From: Simmondsia chinensis
Taxonomy: Eukaryota > Streptophyta > Magnoliopsida > Caryophyllales > Simmondsiaceae
Length of the DNA: 64,000 nt
NCBI GenBank assembly: GCA_018398585.1
Contig: JAGTTD010000003.1
Location: 4,100,637 to 4,164,636, forward strand
Direction of reading: 5' to 3'
Shown here: positions 11,085 through 23,137 of the stretch, one piece after another
How positions within the stretch are numbered: position 1 is the stretch's first letter
Layout of the letters: each line of letters starts with the position of its first letter
Translations under genes and position numbers: made by a program
The notes under the pieces: generated by a model
The model's input: only the letters and a program-made list of their open reading frames with translations
What the model was told of the DNA's origin: nothing
The model's database searches: none

Positions 11085-11510
11085 TTTAAACAAAAAGCCA
11101 CCTTCAAGGGTAATAGTTTTTCACTCAACCACCGTAACTTTTGAATTTTCAAAAAACCACCTTAAAGTTTAAATATTTTCAATTCACCACCTACATTAAT
11201 ACCTTAAAAGTTTAAATACGCAAGTTCGTATCGATATACACACAAGCATATATTGGGATTCAAACCTGCTTACAAAGGCCATTTAAGGGTACATTGCTTT
11301 ATCAAGTGAGCTAACACCAACGTGTGTTTATTTCCTCGTTTTATGAATAAAAAAATGTAAAATGTACAGGTTTAGGCTCCAAAAAGACTAACAGCGTTAA
11401 TGTAAGCGATTGATTGAAAACATTTGAACTTTTAAAGTTACATCTCTAAAAAATTGAAAAACCATGATGGTTTAAACATGGCTACTTTTAAAGGTGGTTT
11501 TCCATATAAA
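11085..11510. mobile_element. inverted-repeat element enclosing a SINE
   Basis: The left side AAAAAGCCACCTTCAAGGG is mirrored at the right side by CTTTTAAAGGTGGTTTT. An antisense tRNA-like SINE lies between. It sits about 80 bp beyond the PSB28 stop codon, so it may overlap the PSB28 3' untranslated region. Confidence 0.4.
11205..11330 (-). mobile_element. tRNA-derived SINE (-)
   Basis: On the reverse strand an A box-like TTAGCTCACTTG is followed about 50 nt later by a B box-like GGTTTGAATCCC, the spacing of a tRNA-type pol III promoter. Ends are approximate. Confidence 0.45.
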
Positions 11511-11586
11511 AATCCTAAAAGAAAAGATCAAATGTCCACAGTGGTTTGAGAGGAACACTATGAAGAAAAGAAGAATGTACGATGCC

Positions 11587-13696
11587 TCATTTCTTGATGA
11601 ACTGCAAGCCATTGGCATTGGAGTACCTCTCCATGAATCTCATGAATCGGTCCCATTCTCGAGGGGTCCTCATTATATATTTGGCTTCAATAGCTGCAGG
11701 TTTTCCATTGACAAACTTTGCATTGACATCAACTGATTGAAGTGCCCCTTCCTCGTCGATCATGTAGAATCCAGTTATATCCCCCAGCTCGCTTGAGGAG
11801 TCGAACACAGAGGGCTGCTCAAACCTGAATGTAGCTACACCATTTGTACCATCTCTTGATTTAGTTAGTCTCACATCCGGTATTGTCAGCTCATCAGTTC
11901 CTTGGATGAACTGAATCGTTGGCTTTACCATCATTGTAATGGATCCAGTGGTCTTAGACCTTGAAACGTCCAATGCCCGCTTTAGATGAGGCAAGCTTAG
12001 TTGTTTTTCACTGAAAGAGTGCACGTGTCGAAAAACAGCCCAAGACCATTTTCCTGCCCAAAAATACGCATAAGATATCAAAATCATTGCTATAGTATTT
12101 CTACATCCTAGACAAGTATGAAATGAATGCATTGTGATTCCTTTTCTTTGGGGTAGGATGAGTTATGGACCATATGCCAGAATATGCACATAATACTCAA
12201 AACTGATGCAGAACTTTTCAAACGATTGAAACAAGAATGCAATATATGTCTCTTCATTTAGCTGTCAATCACACTTAACCCCAGATGCCATTCGAGAATG
12301 TAGACTATGTAATGATGCTTACTTTAGTTCAAAACACATCTACTTTTCTATTAGCGCGCTCAAGGAGACCTACAAATTCGAGTACAAAATGGTCAAGGAA
12401 CCAACAATCCCAAAAAGCTTAATAGTGGTATGCCCTCTCATGCAAATGTTTATTGGGTTTGAAGCATGAATACTGTACAAGCACAGCTTCTATCTTGTGC
12501 TTAAATTATGTTAATATTGAACAAAGATTGCTAGGATTTGAACTTCTGAACTCTTGGTGAACAAGGCTCCGTTACCAAGGCAAGGGACTAATTTTCCCAA
12601 ATCTTAAGCTTATGGGTGAAAGCGTTGGATTGGTTTTATACTCTAACAAAAACCATTCTTAAATGTTTGAGAAACAACTTATGCATTAGACCAAGAGTTC
12701 CTTGACATGGTGGCAGCATAATTTTGACCAATTACTCATTACTTGTCCCATCTCACAACAAACAATGCTCTCTTAAATATGGTGCTATACCAATCTTTTG
12801 CTTCATGCCCACGACCCTTCTGCCCAAGTGGCTAAAGAAGCTTTAGGCCATCCTGAGGTCACGGTTCGAGGCATACCCCCTCCTCCTTGCAATGGCATTA
12901 CCAATTTCAAAAAAAATCTTGCTACTTCATTAAATAAGTTAACTACACATTTCCGCAATTCATGATTTCTTAACGTTATATAATCAAGGTTAATTTACAT
13001 CGCATGTCCATATACTTCGTTGATTGTATTAATTTATCCATGTACTTTTATTTGTGTAAATCGAACTCTGATACTATATCAAGGAACCAATTATCCAAAA
13101 AGCTTAATTTAGTGGGTGACGGCCATGGAATGATTTTACTCTAACACAAACTTTGCTTATGCACTTTCCTCAGAGCTTGCCAAAGAATCAACAATGGTTA
13201 GGACCACCCACGAAATAGGGAACCACAAATCGAAATAGCAAACACAAATTGAAAGGGATTGCGGGAAATATTGAACACCGAAATTTACGTGGTTCAGTCG
13301 AAGCCTATATCCAATGTGAAGGGCAACAATATTACTAATACAAATCGAGGATTACAATGTTTTTTCACTCTTACTCGTTCACCCTAAAACACCAGCCAAA
13401 AAATGCTTATAAATAGGCCTCTTACAATCGTAGCCTTTGAAAGTTCAAGTAAATCCAGCCATTATAATGAAGGATACCGGAAGACAAACAGTCCCGACAC
13501 TTAACATCAACCTCAAAGTAGAAAGCCAGAGTTGGCTCAAATAAATAACATCCTCTCTGTTATCAATGCATGCAGATGAAAATCGACATGGAATTCTATC
13601 TGGAGAGAGAGAGAGTGAACCTGGAAGGGAAGAGGGTTTGCGAAAAGAGAAGCGGGAAAGAGGAGAGAAGCATGAGAGAGAATGGAGAGTCGCCAT
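11587..13696 (-). CDS. PSB28: photosystem II assembly factor PSB28, chloroplastic
   Basis: Two exons. Exon 1 (13696-13621, 76 nt) encodes [15 protein letters not shown]…LPG. It ends at CAG|GTTCAC in phase 1. The intron (12054-13620) ends TTTTGGGCAG, and exon 2 (12053-11587) completes the Gly codon and runs to the stop. The product is 180 residues: a Ser/Arg-rich plastid transit peptide (about 1-65), then the PSB28 core from [14 protein letters not shown] (67-80) through [29 protein letters not shown] and [14 protein letters not shown] to the end. PSB28 binds CP47-containing photosystem II intermediates during assembly and repair in the thylakoid. The core looks intact. Exon 1 is less certain because transit peptides are poorly conserved. 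The intron has been enlarged by a SINE and an LTR-like repeat. Confidence 0.88.
12420..12675 (-). repeat. dispersed repeat in PSB28 intron
   Basis: Reverse-strand GTTAGAGTATAAAACCAATC (about 12650) and the motif around GGGTTTGAAGCATGAATA (about 12455) recur at 50325-50600 in Aux/IAA intron 1. A shorter piece recurs near 13080-13150. This is probably a MITE or solo-LTR family; borders are approximate. Confidence 0.4.
12807..12917 (+). mobile_element. tRNA-derived SINE in PSB28 intron
   Basis: A box-like TGCCCAAGTGGCT (about 12822) and B box-like GGTTCGAGGC (about 12862) are followed by a body rich in CCCCTCCTCCTTGC and a short A tail. The flanks ATCTTTTGCTTCAT and ATCTTGCTACTTCAT may be a decayed target duplication. 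Confidence 0.5.
13197..13545 (+). repeat. LTR-like dispersed repeat, copy 2 (PSB28 intron)
   Basis: Homologous to 9365-9745, with the TATA-like CTTATAAATAGGCC near 13410. It lies in the PSB28 intron, opposite to the gene, about 75 bp from exon 1. Confidence 0.5.
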
Positions 13697-14036
13697 GGGA
13701 GAAGCTTCAAGGAGCTGCAGTAGAGAGAGAGAATGGAGATGCTAAATGGACAGGAGATGAAGCCCAGCTGATATGGTAAGTGAATCTAAGCGACGATGGT
13801 GTGTACAAAACCCAGCCATTCATTACTCTCTCGCCCTTTCTCCCTCTTTTCCAAAATAACATATTTGATAATATTTATTTTTAAAATAGTATATAAAAAG
13901 TTAAAATTATTAAAATAATATGCTTAATTAATAAAGCACATGACAAAATGGACACATATGCAAGGCCAAAATAATCGTTTTACTTAATTGAAAATAAAAA
14001 AATAAAGAAAAAGATGCAATGTAATGTAAGTTTTGT

Positions 14037-14872
14037 GAGTCGGTTCCCAAAATAATGCTGAAAAATAAAAAAATAAAAAAAATAATGCCAAAAAATAAAT
14101 AATTACCAATCTACTGTTGAACCGCATTTAGAAAACGCGGTTCACTCCAAAAATAACCGAATTAATTTTTTTCAGTTATAAAACGCGTCTTAAAGACGCG
14201 TTTTATGTGAACATAAACCGCGTTCGCGGTTCATTTGAAGCTAAACAGCGTCTTTAAGACGCGGTTCATATATGACTAAAACGCGTCTTCAAGACGCAGT
14301 TCATATAATTGTAAAAGACAAGTCTTGAAGTCAAGGACGCCCACGCTCGAAACGAATTCAAAATGAAATGGATGAAATGACTATACACGAAGGGTCACAC
14401 GTGGGTTCTGTAAGAGAAAATGTCATAATGTATTGACATGCAAAATAAAAAAAGAGCACGAGGCTTGGTTAGCAGCTAGTAGCAGTGAAATATATGACGG
14501 TAATATTTATTTATGTTTCATTTTTATGAACATTTATTTATGTTTTATTGATATTATTTTTTATATAGTATTTCATTATTTATATATATCTATTAGTTTG
14601 TTATTTATATTGTTTAACTCATAAAGCATTATAACCGCGTTTACTAAATGCGGTTAATATGATAGTAAACCGCGTTTTCTAAACGCGGTTTATGCTTTAT
14701 ATAATTTTTTGTTCTTGATGAAGTTATTTTTACATATAACAGCGTTTTTTGAACGCGGTTTAATATAAGCGGGTTTATAAAACGCGGTTCAACAGTAGAT
14801 TGGTAAATATTTATTTTTTAGCATTATTTTTTTTTATTTTTTTATTTTCAGCATTATTTTGGGAACCGACTC
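14037..14872. mobile_element. Mutator-like element MULE-A copy 1
   Basis: 836 bp with inverted ends of about 110 bp: GAGTCGGTTCCCAAAATAAT at left, its complement at right. A perfect 9-bp target duplication AAGTTTTGT flanks it (14028-14036 and 14873-14881), diagnostic of Mutator. Subterminal regions are arrays of GC-rich palindromes on ACGCGTCTT-AAGACGCGT and AACCGCGTT-AACGCGGTT. The centre keeps a decayed transposase C-terminus: GRPRSKRIQNEMDEM at about 14332-14380, then after a frameshift a CCHC knuckle (GFCKRKCHNVLTC, first Cys lost). It is thus a deletion derivative of an autonomous MULE. A sister copy lies at 56832-57666. Confidence 0.9.
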
Positions 14873-14999
14873 AAGTTTTGTCTTAGCTATTCTTTTAATT
14901 TCTAATTAAGTAAAATAACCATTTTGCCTTTGCATATGTGTCCATTTTGCCATGTGTGCAGCTAACTGAACATGTTATTTTGATAATTTTAAATTTTTA

Positions 15000-16107
15000 C
15001 TTGTTATTTTGATAATTTTGAATTTTTGTGTATTATTTTGGAAATAAAAATTACCAACCTATACTATTTGGAAAAGTCACTCTTCTCTCTCTCTCTTTCT
15101 CGTCACTAAAACAGTTTATTTAAGGGGAAAAGTAGATGTTTGAAATTGATTTTCCTTCGAAAAGGATTTTTTTTGTAAGAAGTTAAAATTAGATTGAGGC
15201 TTTCCGTTGTTTGTTTCAAATAAAAACTTGCTTCCGCATTATGATGTTTTCTTGTATAGTTTAAAAGAACATTTTCCACCAATTATTTTACATCTTCTTA
15301 TATAACAATATAAGTAACAATACAACATATATAAGAAGTAATAAAAAATTAACTAATAAAGCTACAACATAAGAAAATGATCTCTTAAGTTACCTTGGAA
15401 GTCGAGAGAGCAATAGAAATGGGAAAAAGGTTGAGCTTTGATATTGAAGGATTCGATCCATCTATGATGAAAACCATGCTCGATAGAAGATGAAGATGGG
15501 GAGAGTTTGCTCTTTTGCCGTTTTCCCTGATCCTTTTGTTTTTTGCGAGTTGCTTGACCTGTTTTCTTTGTATCTGGTTGGACTTGTTTTTGATGTCTGG
15601 TTTTGTCGTGTGTTGAGTTTTGTTTATTGCATGTTGGTCAGGCTCTATTGTTGTGTTGTCCTTCTTTTGTTTTTTGTATTGGTTGTTTTGGTCCTCGTTT
15701 TATTACGGTTGGACTCAGGCCTCGCTGGGCGAGTAGTCTGCTTGTTTCGCGACTATGGTGCTAATTATCGAAAAAAAAATTTCTTCGGTTACCCCTTTTT
15801 GAGTATATTTATTATCTCGCTCTATTATTTTAATATATATAATGAGGTATCCTAAATTATGAAATTTTGTAATCTACATATGCCCTATGTAAGATGCATT
15901 GGATTCGGTTTATTACGATTTAAAGCTTGGGTCACTCGCAATGGCAACTTCCCTCATTCTGCAAAAGAAGTCATTTTCCACCAAAGCGAAAACCTTTTCC
16001 TAAGAAAGTCTTTTCCATCACAAAATCAAAGTCAAACAAAAAGAGGAAAACCAATTCGCGGATTTAAATTTTTCTTGTTGCCAAATGGAGCGTAAATATT
16101 TAACTTA
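15000..16107. other. unassigned T/G-rich intergenic
   Basis: Long open frames at 15490-15855 and 15859-16095 are Val/Leu/Phe/Cys-rich products of T/G-rich sequence and show no domain. Part of 15120-15260 looks like a decayed MITE (CTTTCCGTTGTTTGTTTC). Confidence 0.4.
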
Positions 16108-16629
16108 GCTATGTTTGGAGCATGTAATTGGAGTCTAGAATTGGGGTTGAGACTAGAATTGAAGTCCAGAATTTCAATTTTGTTTTGGTTTACCTACTAG
16201 AATTAAAATTGCAATTCCACTGTCCAATTCTATAGAATTGAATTTTAACTAAAAATCATACTTTCTAATTCCTTGGGGGTGGCGGTAATACAATTCCGTA
16301 GTAACTTTATCGACCTGAAACCCAAAGTGACCCCACTTGATTAACCAAAATCCAAGATGACTCAAAATCTAAAGACTTAAACACAATATAAAATTTGACC
16401 CGAACCTCGAAATCACCCAATTCAAATAACTTGAACTTGAAATGACCGATATTACCTTAGCTCAAAGTTCGAAGTGACCCAACCAGATTAATCCAAAATT
16501 CTAGATGACTTAAATATGAAAAATAAAACTACTCCACTTGAATATGATGTAAACAAGATGAGTTAAAGTGGAAATTTGAAATGACCCAACCCATCTCAAA
16601 CTTAGCCTAAAAGGACTCGCAATTTGAAA

Positions 16630-17097
16630 TGATACAACTCGTTTGTTATGTAGCCTTGCCTCAGTCTTTGGTAGGTTTCAAGGCGAATGGGTTTTGGTGG
16701 GTTGATCTTGGTGAGATGGGTCAATTTGCGGAATCGAGGGAGAGACGCAGAAGAGAGAGAAAGACACGGATGGAGCGAACAACCGAGCATTTGACATTAG
16801 TTAGGAAACTTAGTATCAGATTAGTAGACAATTATCATCTATTTTGTATTTATCCTTTTAATCATTAAGTCTTTCAATTTAGGTAAACTAGCTTCTCTAT
16901 TTAAACAAGAGGAAGTTTAGGGTTGAGGTCATTCAATTTTAGACTTCTATTATTTTTATGTGTTCTTTCTAATTCTCAGGTTGTAAGAGTTATGAATAGA
17001 CTTTTCCCCTTTGTTTCTACTTGTTTTAGCAATATAAATTAAAAGGAAGGTTGTGAACCTTCTTAATCCCCTAATTTCTTTATTTCATGCTGCATCA
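16630..17097 (+). repeat. gypsy 5' LTR
   Basis: TGATACA…TGCATCA, 468 bp, directly before a tRNA-Met-type primer binding site. It has a TATA-like TATTTAAAC near 16900. Confidence 0.75.
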
Positions 17098-17544
17098 GTT
17101 GGTATCAGAGTTTATAACAGCTTCTAAGATGGCCCGTGGACGATAGAGGTACGCCGCTGTTAGAGACGTATCCAAATGAGATTTTCAACATCAGACTGAG
17201 AGGAGATTCAAGGAGATAGAAGAGAAAATACGACGAATTAAGTTGTGTTTGGTTCAATTGGCGGGCAAATCCCAACCAAACACTGGTGGCTTAGCCTCAA
17301 AACCCGCCATTAAGGGGCGGAGAGGAAGATGTGAACGAGAGTCTCCACAATCCATTTCCGGAGGTTGAAGACCATGGGCGGAACGTGCAAGGAGCTTGGT
17401 CGATTACCAGAGCTTCTGATTGTTTAATTGATCAGGGGTCGGAGTCCAGGCTTCGGAATGATATTACAGAGTTTGTTGATGATAGCGTGGTAGTGAAGGA
17501 AGAGGCTTAGAGGTGACAAGGAATGGTGACGAGGCCGCTTATTA

Positions 17545-18350
17545 ATGGTTAGGCAAGTTGGCTTTGCGCCTAAGGAAGTAGAAGGAGTTGATTGGCTTCG
17601 ACATAACATCTCCCAGACAACATGCACGATTGGCGAGAGAGTGTGTCGCCTAGTCATTGACTCCGGGAGTTGTGAGAACGCCATTTCTGAGGAAGCAGTC
17701 CAGAAGCTAAGGTTGAAGATAGAGGATCATCTGAATCCTTACAAGTTATCATGGTTCGAGACAGTTATCTAGCCAATTGCGCAATTGGGATGAAGTACCG
17801 ATGATATATGGTGGTGTGGTTACTATGGAGGCGTGCCACTTATTGCTTGGACGCCTAGGGAAATTTGACAGAGGCACCATTCATGATGGGTGGTGCAATA
17901 TCTACAGCTTAATGTTTGAGGGCACAAAGATGGTTTTGTTGCCTCAGAAGGAGAAACCTCAAACTAGAGTCGTGCTCGCCAAGGAAGTTGACGAGAACAA
18001 AGAGGTATTGATGCCGAAGAGCAGGGAATGCCGGGAGGTACAAGGCAGAATACCAGAAGAAGAATTGAGTCTTATACCATCATTGAGGAAGGTTTTGGAC
18101 TGGATAGATTTGGTAATAGAGGCCACCTTACCGAGAATACTGCTTTACCGAATGAGTCTGATGGAGCATGCGTAGCTCAGACGCCAAGTTGAGAAGCTTT
18201 TTGCTAGGAGTACTACTTGGGAGAACTTGATTCCTGAGGCAATTCCAACCTTCTTAACGCCATAGAAGAATGAAACTTTACTGGTGTGCGTTGACAACAA
18301 ATCCATCAACAGGGTCACAACATGTTTTCGGTTTTCTGTTCCATAGGCAG
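17545..18350 (+). pseudogene. gypsy protease and RT N-terminus remnant
   Basis: 17545-17772 encodes a retropepsin-like segment with the active-site motif CRLVIDSGSCEN. After a stop and frame change, 17777-18175 continues with MEACHLLLGR…FDRGTIHDG, typical of gypsy polyproteins after protease. Then YRMS…LRRQVEKL (18140-18210) and VCVDNKSINR (18280-18315) match the RT N-terminus, with in-frame stops. Catalytic RT, RNase H and integrase domains are absent. Confidence 0.75.
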
Positions 18351-18776
18351 ATGTTCAAGCAGGGGTGGCGAGAAGATTGTTGGGCACCTCTGTCCAACAT
18401 TCATCAATAGGCCTTGCACCAATGCCAGTTCCTATTTGTCCACATGAGAGGGCGAAAGACTTTATCTTCAGCCAACAGGTGCACTTGAGGACTTACAATA
18501 TGTTCCCCACGTTGACCAGAGTGATTGAAAAAAGTCCATGGTAAATTCGTGGGCGAATTCTTCCCAGGCCAGGGAGGATGATGCAGCTCGCACCTTGGGG
18601 AGATAGGCTACAACCCGCGTCTTGGCGAATCGAATCAACAGTTCACAACTGGGTGAACTTGACGAGTTGGAGTTTGGCGAGATGGGAGCCGGGCGTGTGG
18701 GGACGTAGCTTAGCGAGAATAACCCACATGATCCATTGGCAAATTCGAGGACAAATTCGTCCCGACTTGGGGAGAA

Positions 18777-19218
18777 TGATGCAGCCCGCCTCAACCTTTG
18801 GCGGGTTTCGGGGCAAACGGGTCTTGGCGGGTTGATCTTGGTGAGATGGGTCAATTGGCAGAATCGAGGGAGTGACACAAAAGAGAAAGAAAGACATGGA
18901 TGGGGCGAACAACCGGGCATTTGACGTTAATTAGGAATCTTAGTATTAGATTAGTAGATAATTATTATTTATTTTTTATTTGTCCTTTTAATTATTAGGT
19001 ATTTTAGTTTAGCTCCTCTATTTAAACAAGAGGAAGTTTAGGGTTTAGGTCATTCAATATTTGACTTCCATTATTTTTACGTATTCTTTCTAATTCTCGG
19101 GTTGTGAGAGTTATGATAGCCTTTTCCCTTTTGTTTCTACTTGTTTTAGCCATAGCAATTAAAAGCAAGGATGTGAACTTTCCTGTTTCCCTAATTTCCT
19201 TTATTTCGCGTTGCATCA
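18777..19218 (+). repeat. gypsy 3' LTR
   Basis: 442-bp partner of 16630-17097, preceded by a purine tract (GGGGAGAA). An extra copy of the LTR start and adjoining coding end sits about 190 bp upstream (18535-18600). Confidence 0.75.
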
Positions 19219-19955
19219 GTTTGTCCCAGAACTAAGATGACTCGTGCTTGAAATTACCTAAATCAACCAACCCAATAGATTCTAGCCTGAATTTTGAAAA
19301 AAAACCTGACTTGATTATCTGAAAATTTGAGATAACGTGAAAAATAAATGACCCAACGCATATTTGTCCCGATTTTACTTGAGACTCGAATAACTTGAGC
19401 TCAAAGTGAATCTCTCCGACCATAATAACTTGAATGCAATATGAACCGCTCCGACCAAAAGTCAACCGTAGTTGATTTAAAACTCGAAATATTCCAACTC
19501 AATTGACCAAAAACCCTTGATGATTTAAATCATTATGTAATAATAACTCCGACCTACAGTTCCTTTGATGAATTAAACAATGGAATTTCAATTCTATCAG
19601 AATTCTAATTCCACTGGAATTAGAATTAAAATTGCAATTCCACAGTTCAATTTCAAATCTATATGCCAAACAGAGCCTTAAACTAAATTATTGTGAGACC
19701 CTATGAATTTTCTTAGCAAACGTTAAGTGTATATTTTTAATTTAACACATACGTTCTTTAAATTTTATAATTAAATATAACCAATAATTGCATTTGTAAT
19801 TTTAAAAATAACCCATATAATATGCTACTAACCTCAAAATATCCGTCCAAATTAAATTTAATATTTTAATTAACTAAAATTCATATTTTTATCTAAATTT
19901 ATTCAATAGAAACTTTCTAAACTATTCTTTTCAAAATTTGATAATAAGAAGTTGT

Positions 19956-20137
19956 TATTAGAGTATTCTAGAATATTCCACATGTTTAGGGTTTTTATAC
20001 TGCTTTTACGTTTGTACCTCTTGACTTTTGTTATGTCCAAGGGCATTTTGGTCACTATTGTATTTGTCTTAGCCTGTATATAGGTCTCCTATGTAACCAT
20101 CTACATCATTCAATTCATATAGAATTCTCTACATTCA
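19956..20137 (+). repeat. C1 5' LTR
   Basis: TATTAGAGTATTCTAGAATA…CTACATTCA. The imperfect palindrome TATTCTAGAATA is near the start, and GTATATAGG (about 20075) is a plausible TATA region. It matches the 3' LTR apart from a SINE inserted there. Confidence 0.8.
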
Positions 20138-20270
20138 TATGGTATCAGAGTCCAGGCTTTAATTTAAATTTCTCTTCTTTCTTTTCGCTTCCACTCTTCG
20201 ATTTTTGTTCTTTATTTTCTTACATTGTGTTGAATTCTTAATTCTTTTTGCTTTAATTAATTTTTTTTCA

Positions 20271-21303
20271 ATGGCATCTAACCCTCGTCGATCTTATGCT
20301 ACTGCTCTCTTCCCCCTCATGCCCTGTCGCCGCCCAGCCCCTGGTGGAGGCCGGTCTCAACAGTACGGACGCCCCACCAGCGTCGCTCGGCACCGCCATG
20401 CCAGGGGTGGTGCCAGACTCCAGTTACGTCGGGTCCATCACCTTTGGCAACCCAATCCCTCAGTCGGTCGATGCCGATGTCGCCATTTCCGGTACTCTAC
20501 CACCACTTGGGAGGCCTACAGTGACCCCGGGACTTAGTTTGGGCATTCCCACCTCTTTTCCTTCCCTTTTCTCCCTTCCCTCCTTCTCTACGCAATTTGC
20601 CGGCACCACTGCCGGAGTTCCTTCCTGCTCCACCAGTGGTGGCGCAGCCCTCCAACCCCCATTGCCACTCCCTAGTGTCGATGGAGGATTCGGGTCAACC
20701 CACCCTAATATACTCAACCCTAATTCAATAAACCCTAATTTATATAATCAATCTCCCTCACCTGTTTTAATTCCTCTCTCCAACATTGCTAATATTGTAA
20801 CAATCAAACTTGAATCAACTACTGATTATCTGCCCTGGCGTGAACAATTCAACATGCTATTAATCTCTCACCAATTATCAGGGTTTATAGATGGTACCTA
20901 TCCCTGTCCCTCTGCCCAAATCAATCTCCCCAATGGATTGACCTTTCCAAACCCAGACTATCTCACTTGGGTTCACACGGATCAAAGTCTCAGATCATGC
21001 ATTTCTGCTACCCTGTCTCGTTCTCTATTAAGCGACATTTTCTTCCACTCTATATCCAAAGCCATATGGGATGCCTTGGCTAAACGTTTTCGCGATCACT
21101 CCATGGCTAAGGAGTTTGAACTCCGAACCCAATTAATAAATCACCGTAAGGATGGCAAAACAATGGACGCTTACCTCTCAGAATTAAAATCAATAACGGA
21201 CGACCTAGCTGCCATTGATTCTCCAGTTTCTCAAAAAGAATTTCAACACTTTGTAATTTATGGTTTACCCCCTGAATATGCTACTTTTGCAACATTTTCC
21301 TGA
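20271..21303 (+). pseudogene. C1 gag remnant
   Basis: A start context (ATGGCATCTAACC) at 20271 leads after a frame change into a 335-codon frame. A Pro/Ser-rich N-terminus is followed by the copia gag core: YLPWREQFNMLL, GFIDGTYPCP, SLRSCISATLS, IWDALAKRF and YLSELKSITDDL. It stops at 21301-21303. A zinc knuckle in another frame (CQICFQIGHTALTC, about 21657-21700) belongs to the same polyprotein. Confidence 0.8.
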
Positions 21304-21633
21304 CAAACAAACAAACAATACTCCAATGAAGAGTTAAAAACCTCACTACTCAATGAAGAGGCTGCTTTAACTCGCCAATCTAGATGTTCTAACCCCGACA
21401 CTAGCCACGCAATGGTGGCATAGGGCCAACCACAGTCCGGCCAACAATCGGGTCATGGCTACCCTAACCACGGTGGCAACCGTGGCCGCGGCAAGGGTAA
21501 AAACAAACGGGGCGGTCGTGGCGGCCATGGTGGCCCGCCCGGTCAGCACCCGAACCCGCCTCCCGCTGGTGGACCCCCCCATCCTAGCTCAGTTCGACCC
21601 CCATTTGGCCTCCCTCCTAACTCTAGTGCAGGT

Positions 21634-23120
21634 GTGCTCGGTCTCGGTCCCCAATACTGCCAAATCTGTTTTCAAATTGGTCACACGGCTCTTACTTGTT
21701 CACATCGGTTTGACAACAACTCCATCCCAGATCCCTCCCACTCGCTTGGTGCCATGTCGATTGGAGAACCACACGATTTCAGCTGGTACCCTGACTCCAG
21801 TGCTACAAATCATATGACGCCCAATCCAGATATTCTCAAAAATCTTCTTCCTTATTCTGGTCATAAGAGTGTACTTGTTGGTAATGGTGCGTTACTACCC
21901 GTGACACATGTGGGCTCAACATCTATAAAAACTCCAAACTTGTCTCTTAAGCTTCAAAACGTTATGCTTGTCCCTAATCTACACACAACCTATTGTCCAT
22001 TAAACAACTGTGCCACGATAATAATTGTAGGGTTGAATTTGACTCAAATTTTTTTTGTGTCAAGGACAAAACTGCAGGGACGCCGTTTCTTCAAGTACCC
22101 AGTGATGGGTCCCTCTATAGTTTCTCACCTCATGATATTGGACTTGTAGCACAAGTAAGGAACGGTGATTTGTGGCATCAGAGACTAGGACATTTAGGCA
22201 ATGCTATTCTTGATTTGATATGTAAGAAACATTTTTTTTTCGCGAGTTACATTTACAGGTAAATGTAATTCATGTTGTCTAGGTAAGTCCCATAAACTTC
22301 CTTTTGAACGTATATTACGCAAAACTACTATGCCTTTACAAATAATTCACTCTAATGTTGGCAATCTCCTGTCTTCTCTAATTCCACCTATAAATACTAT
22401 GTTCTCTTTATTGATGACTTCTCTAGATTTACTTGGCTTTATCCGATGCGGCAAAAATCTGATGCCTATGAAATATTCACTGTTTCAAAAACCTAGTGGA
22501 AAACCAATTTAATCTAACTATTAAGATTTTTCAAAGCGATGGCGGGGGTGAATACGATCATCGATGCTTGAAAACTCTATGCCATGATGCTGGTATTCAT
22601 TTTTGCTTTCCCTATCCTGATACCCCGAACAAAACGGGGTAGCGGAACGCAAGTATCGACATTTATCTGAAATGACACGGACGCTCTTAATACATTCTAA
22701 TTTACCTTATGAGTTTTGGGATGGCACTTTCTGTACTTCTTGTTTTATTATAAATCATCTACCCACACCAAATCTTTCCAATTACTCCCCTTTTCAAAAA
22801 CTTTTTCAAACCCCACCTGATTACTCTCGTTTTCGCATCTTTGGATGTGCATGTTATCCTAACATCACACCCCATGCCCCTCATAAACTTGCCCCTCGCT
22901 CCACCCCTTGCATTTTTCTAGGCTATGCTGCTCGATATAAGAGATATAAGTGTTTTGATCCTAAACATAAACGCTTATATATAAACGGCATGTCATTTTT
23001 GACAAAACTCATTTTCCTTACAATAACCTTATTAATCAAAATAAAGTAGTCTCTGATGTCACAACACCCCCACCCTTAATACTCAGCTCTAACTCACTGG
23101 TCGCTTCCCTTCCCCTGCCC
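21634..23120 (+). pseudogene. C1 protease-integrase remnant
   Basis: The zinc knuckle is followed by a copia protease motif (WYPDSSATNHMT), the GAG-pre-integrase motif LWHQRLGHLGNAIL (about 22170-22210), and integrase segments ending in FGCACYPN…FLGYAARYKRYKCF (22850-22960). Several frameshifts and stops separate them. The coding region resumes at 31327 beyond C2. Confidence 0.8.
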
Positions 23121-23137
23121 ATTTTACCCGTTGCGGC

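Larger units (their letters stand above)
16630..19218 (+). mobile_element. Ty3-gypsy element, internally deleted
   Basis: The LTRs at 16630-17097 and 18777-19218 both begin TGATRCA and end TGCATCA. A primer binding site (GTTGGTATCAGAGTT, 17098) follows the left one. The interior is only about 1.7 kb: the end of gag, protease, a reverse-transcriptase N-terminus, then a jump to the polyprotein end. Integrase is missing, so it cannot move alone. No clear 5-bp target duplication remains. Confidence 0.8.
16108..19677. mobile_element. PIF/Harbinger-like element interrupted by a gypsy element
   Basis: The left end GCTATGTTTGG and right end CCAAACAGAGCC form inverted repeats and are flanked by TTA on both sides (16105-16107, 19678-19680), as expected for PIF/Harbinger. 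Both subterminal regions carry mirrored GAATT-rich tracts and many short TGACC(C)AA motifs. Removing the gypsy element leaves about 980 bp without a transposase. Confidence 0.55.

Noticed and set aside
15490..15855. 121-codon hydrophobic ORF
   Set aside because: T/G-rich composition explains the Val/Leu/Phe/Cys content; no family motif, no homologous copy in the window.
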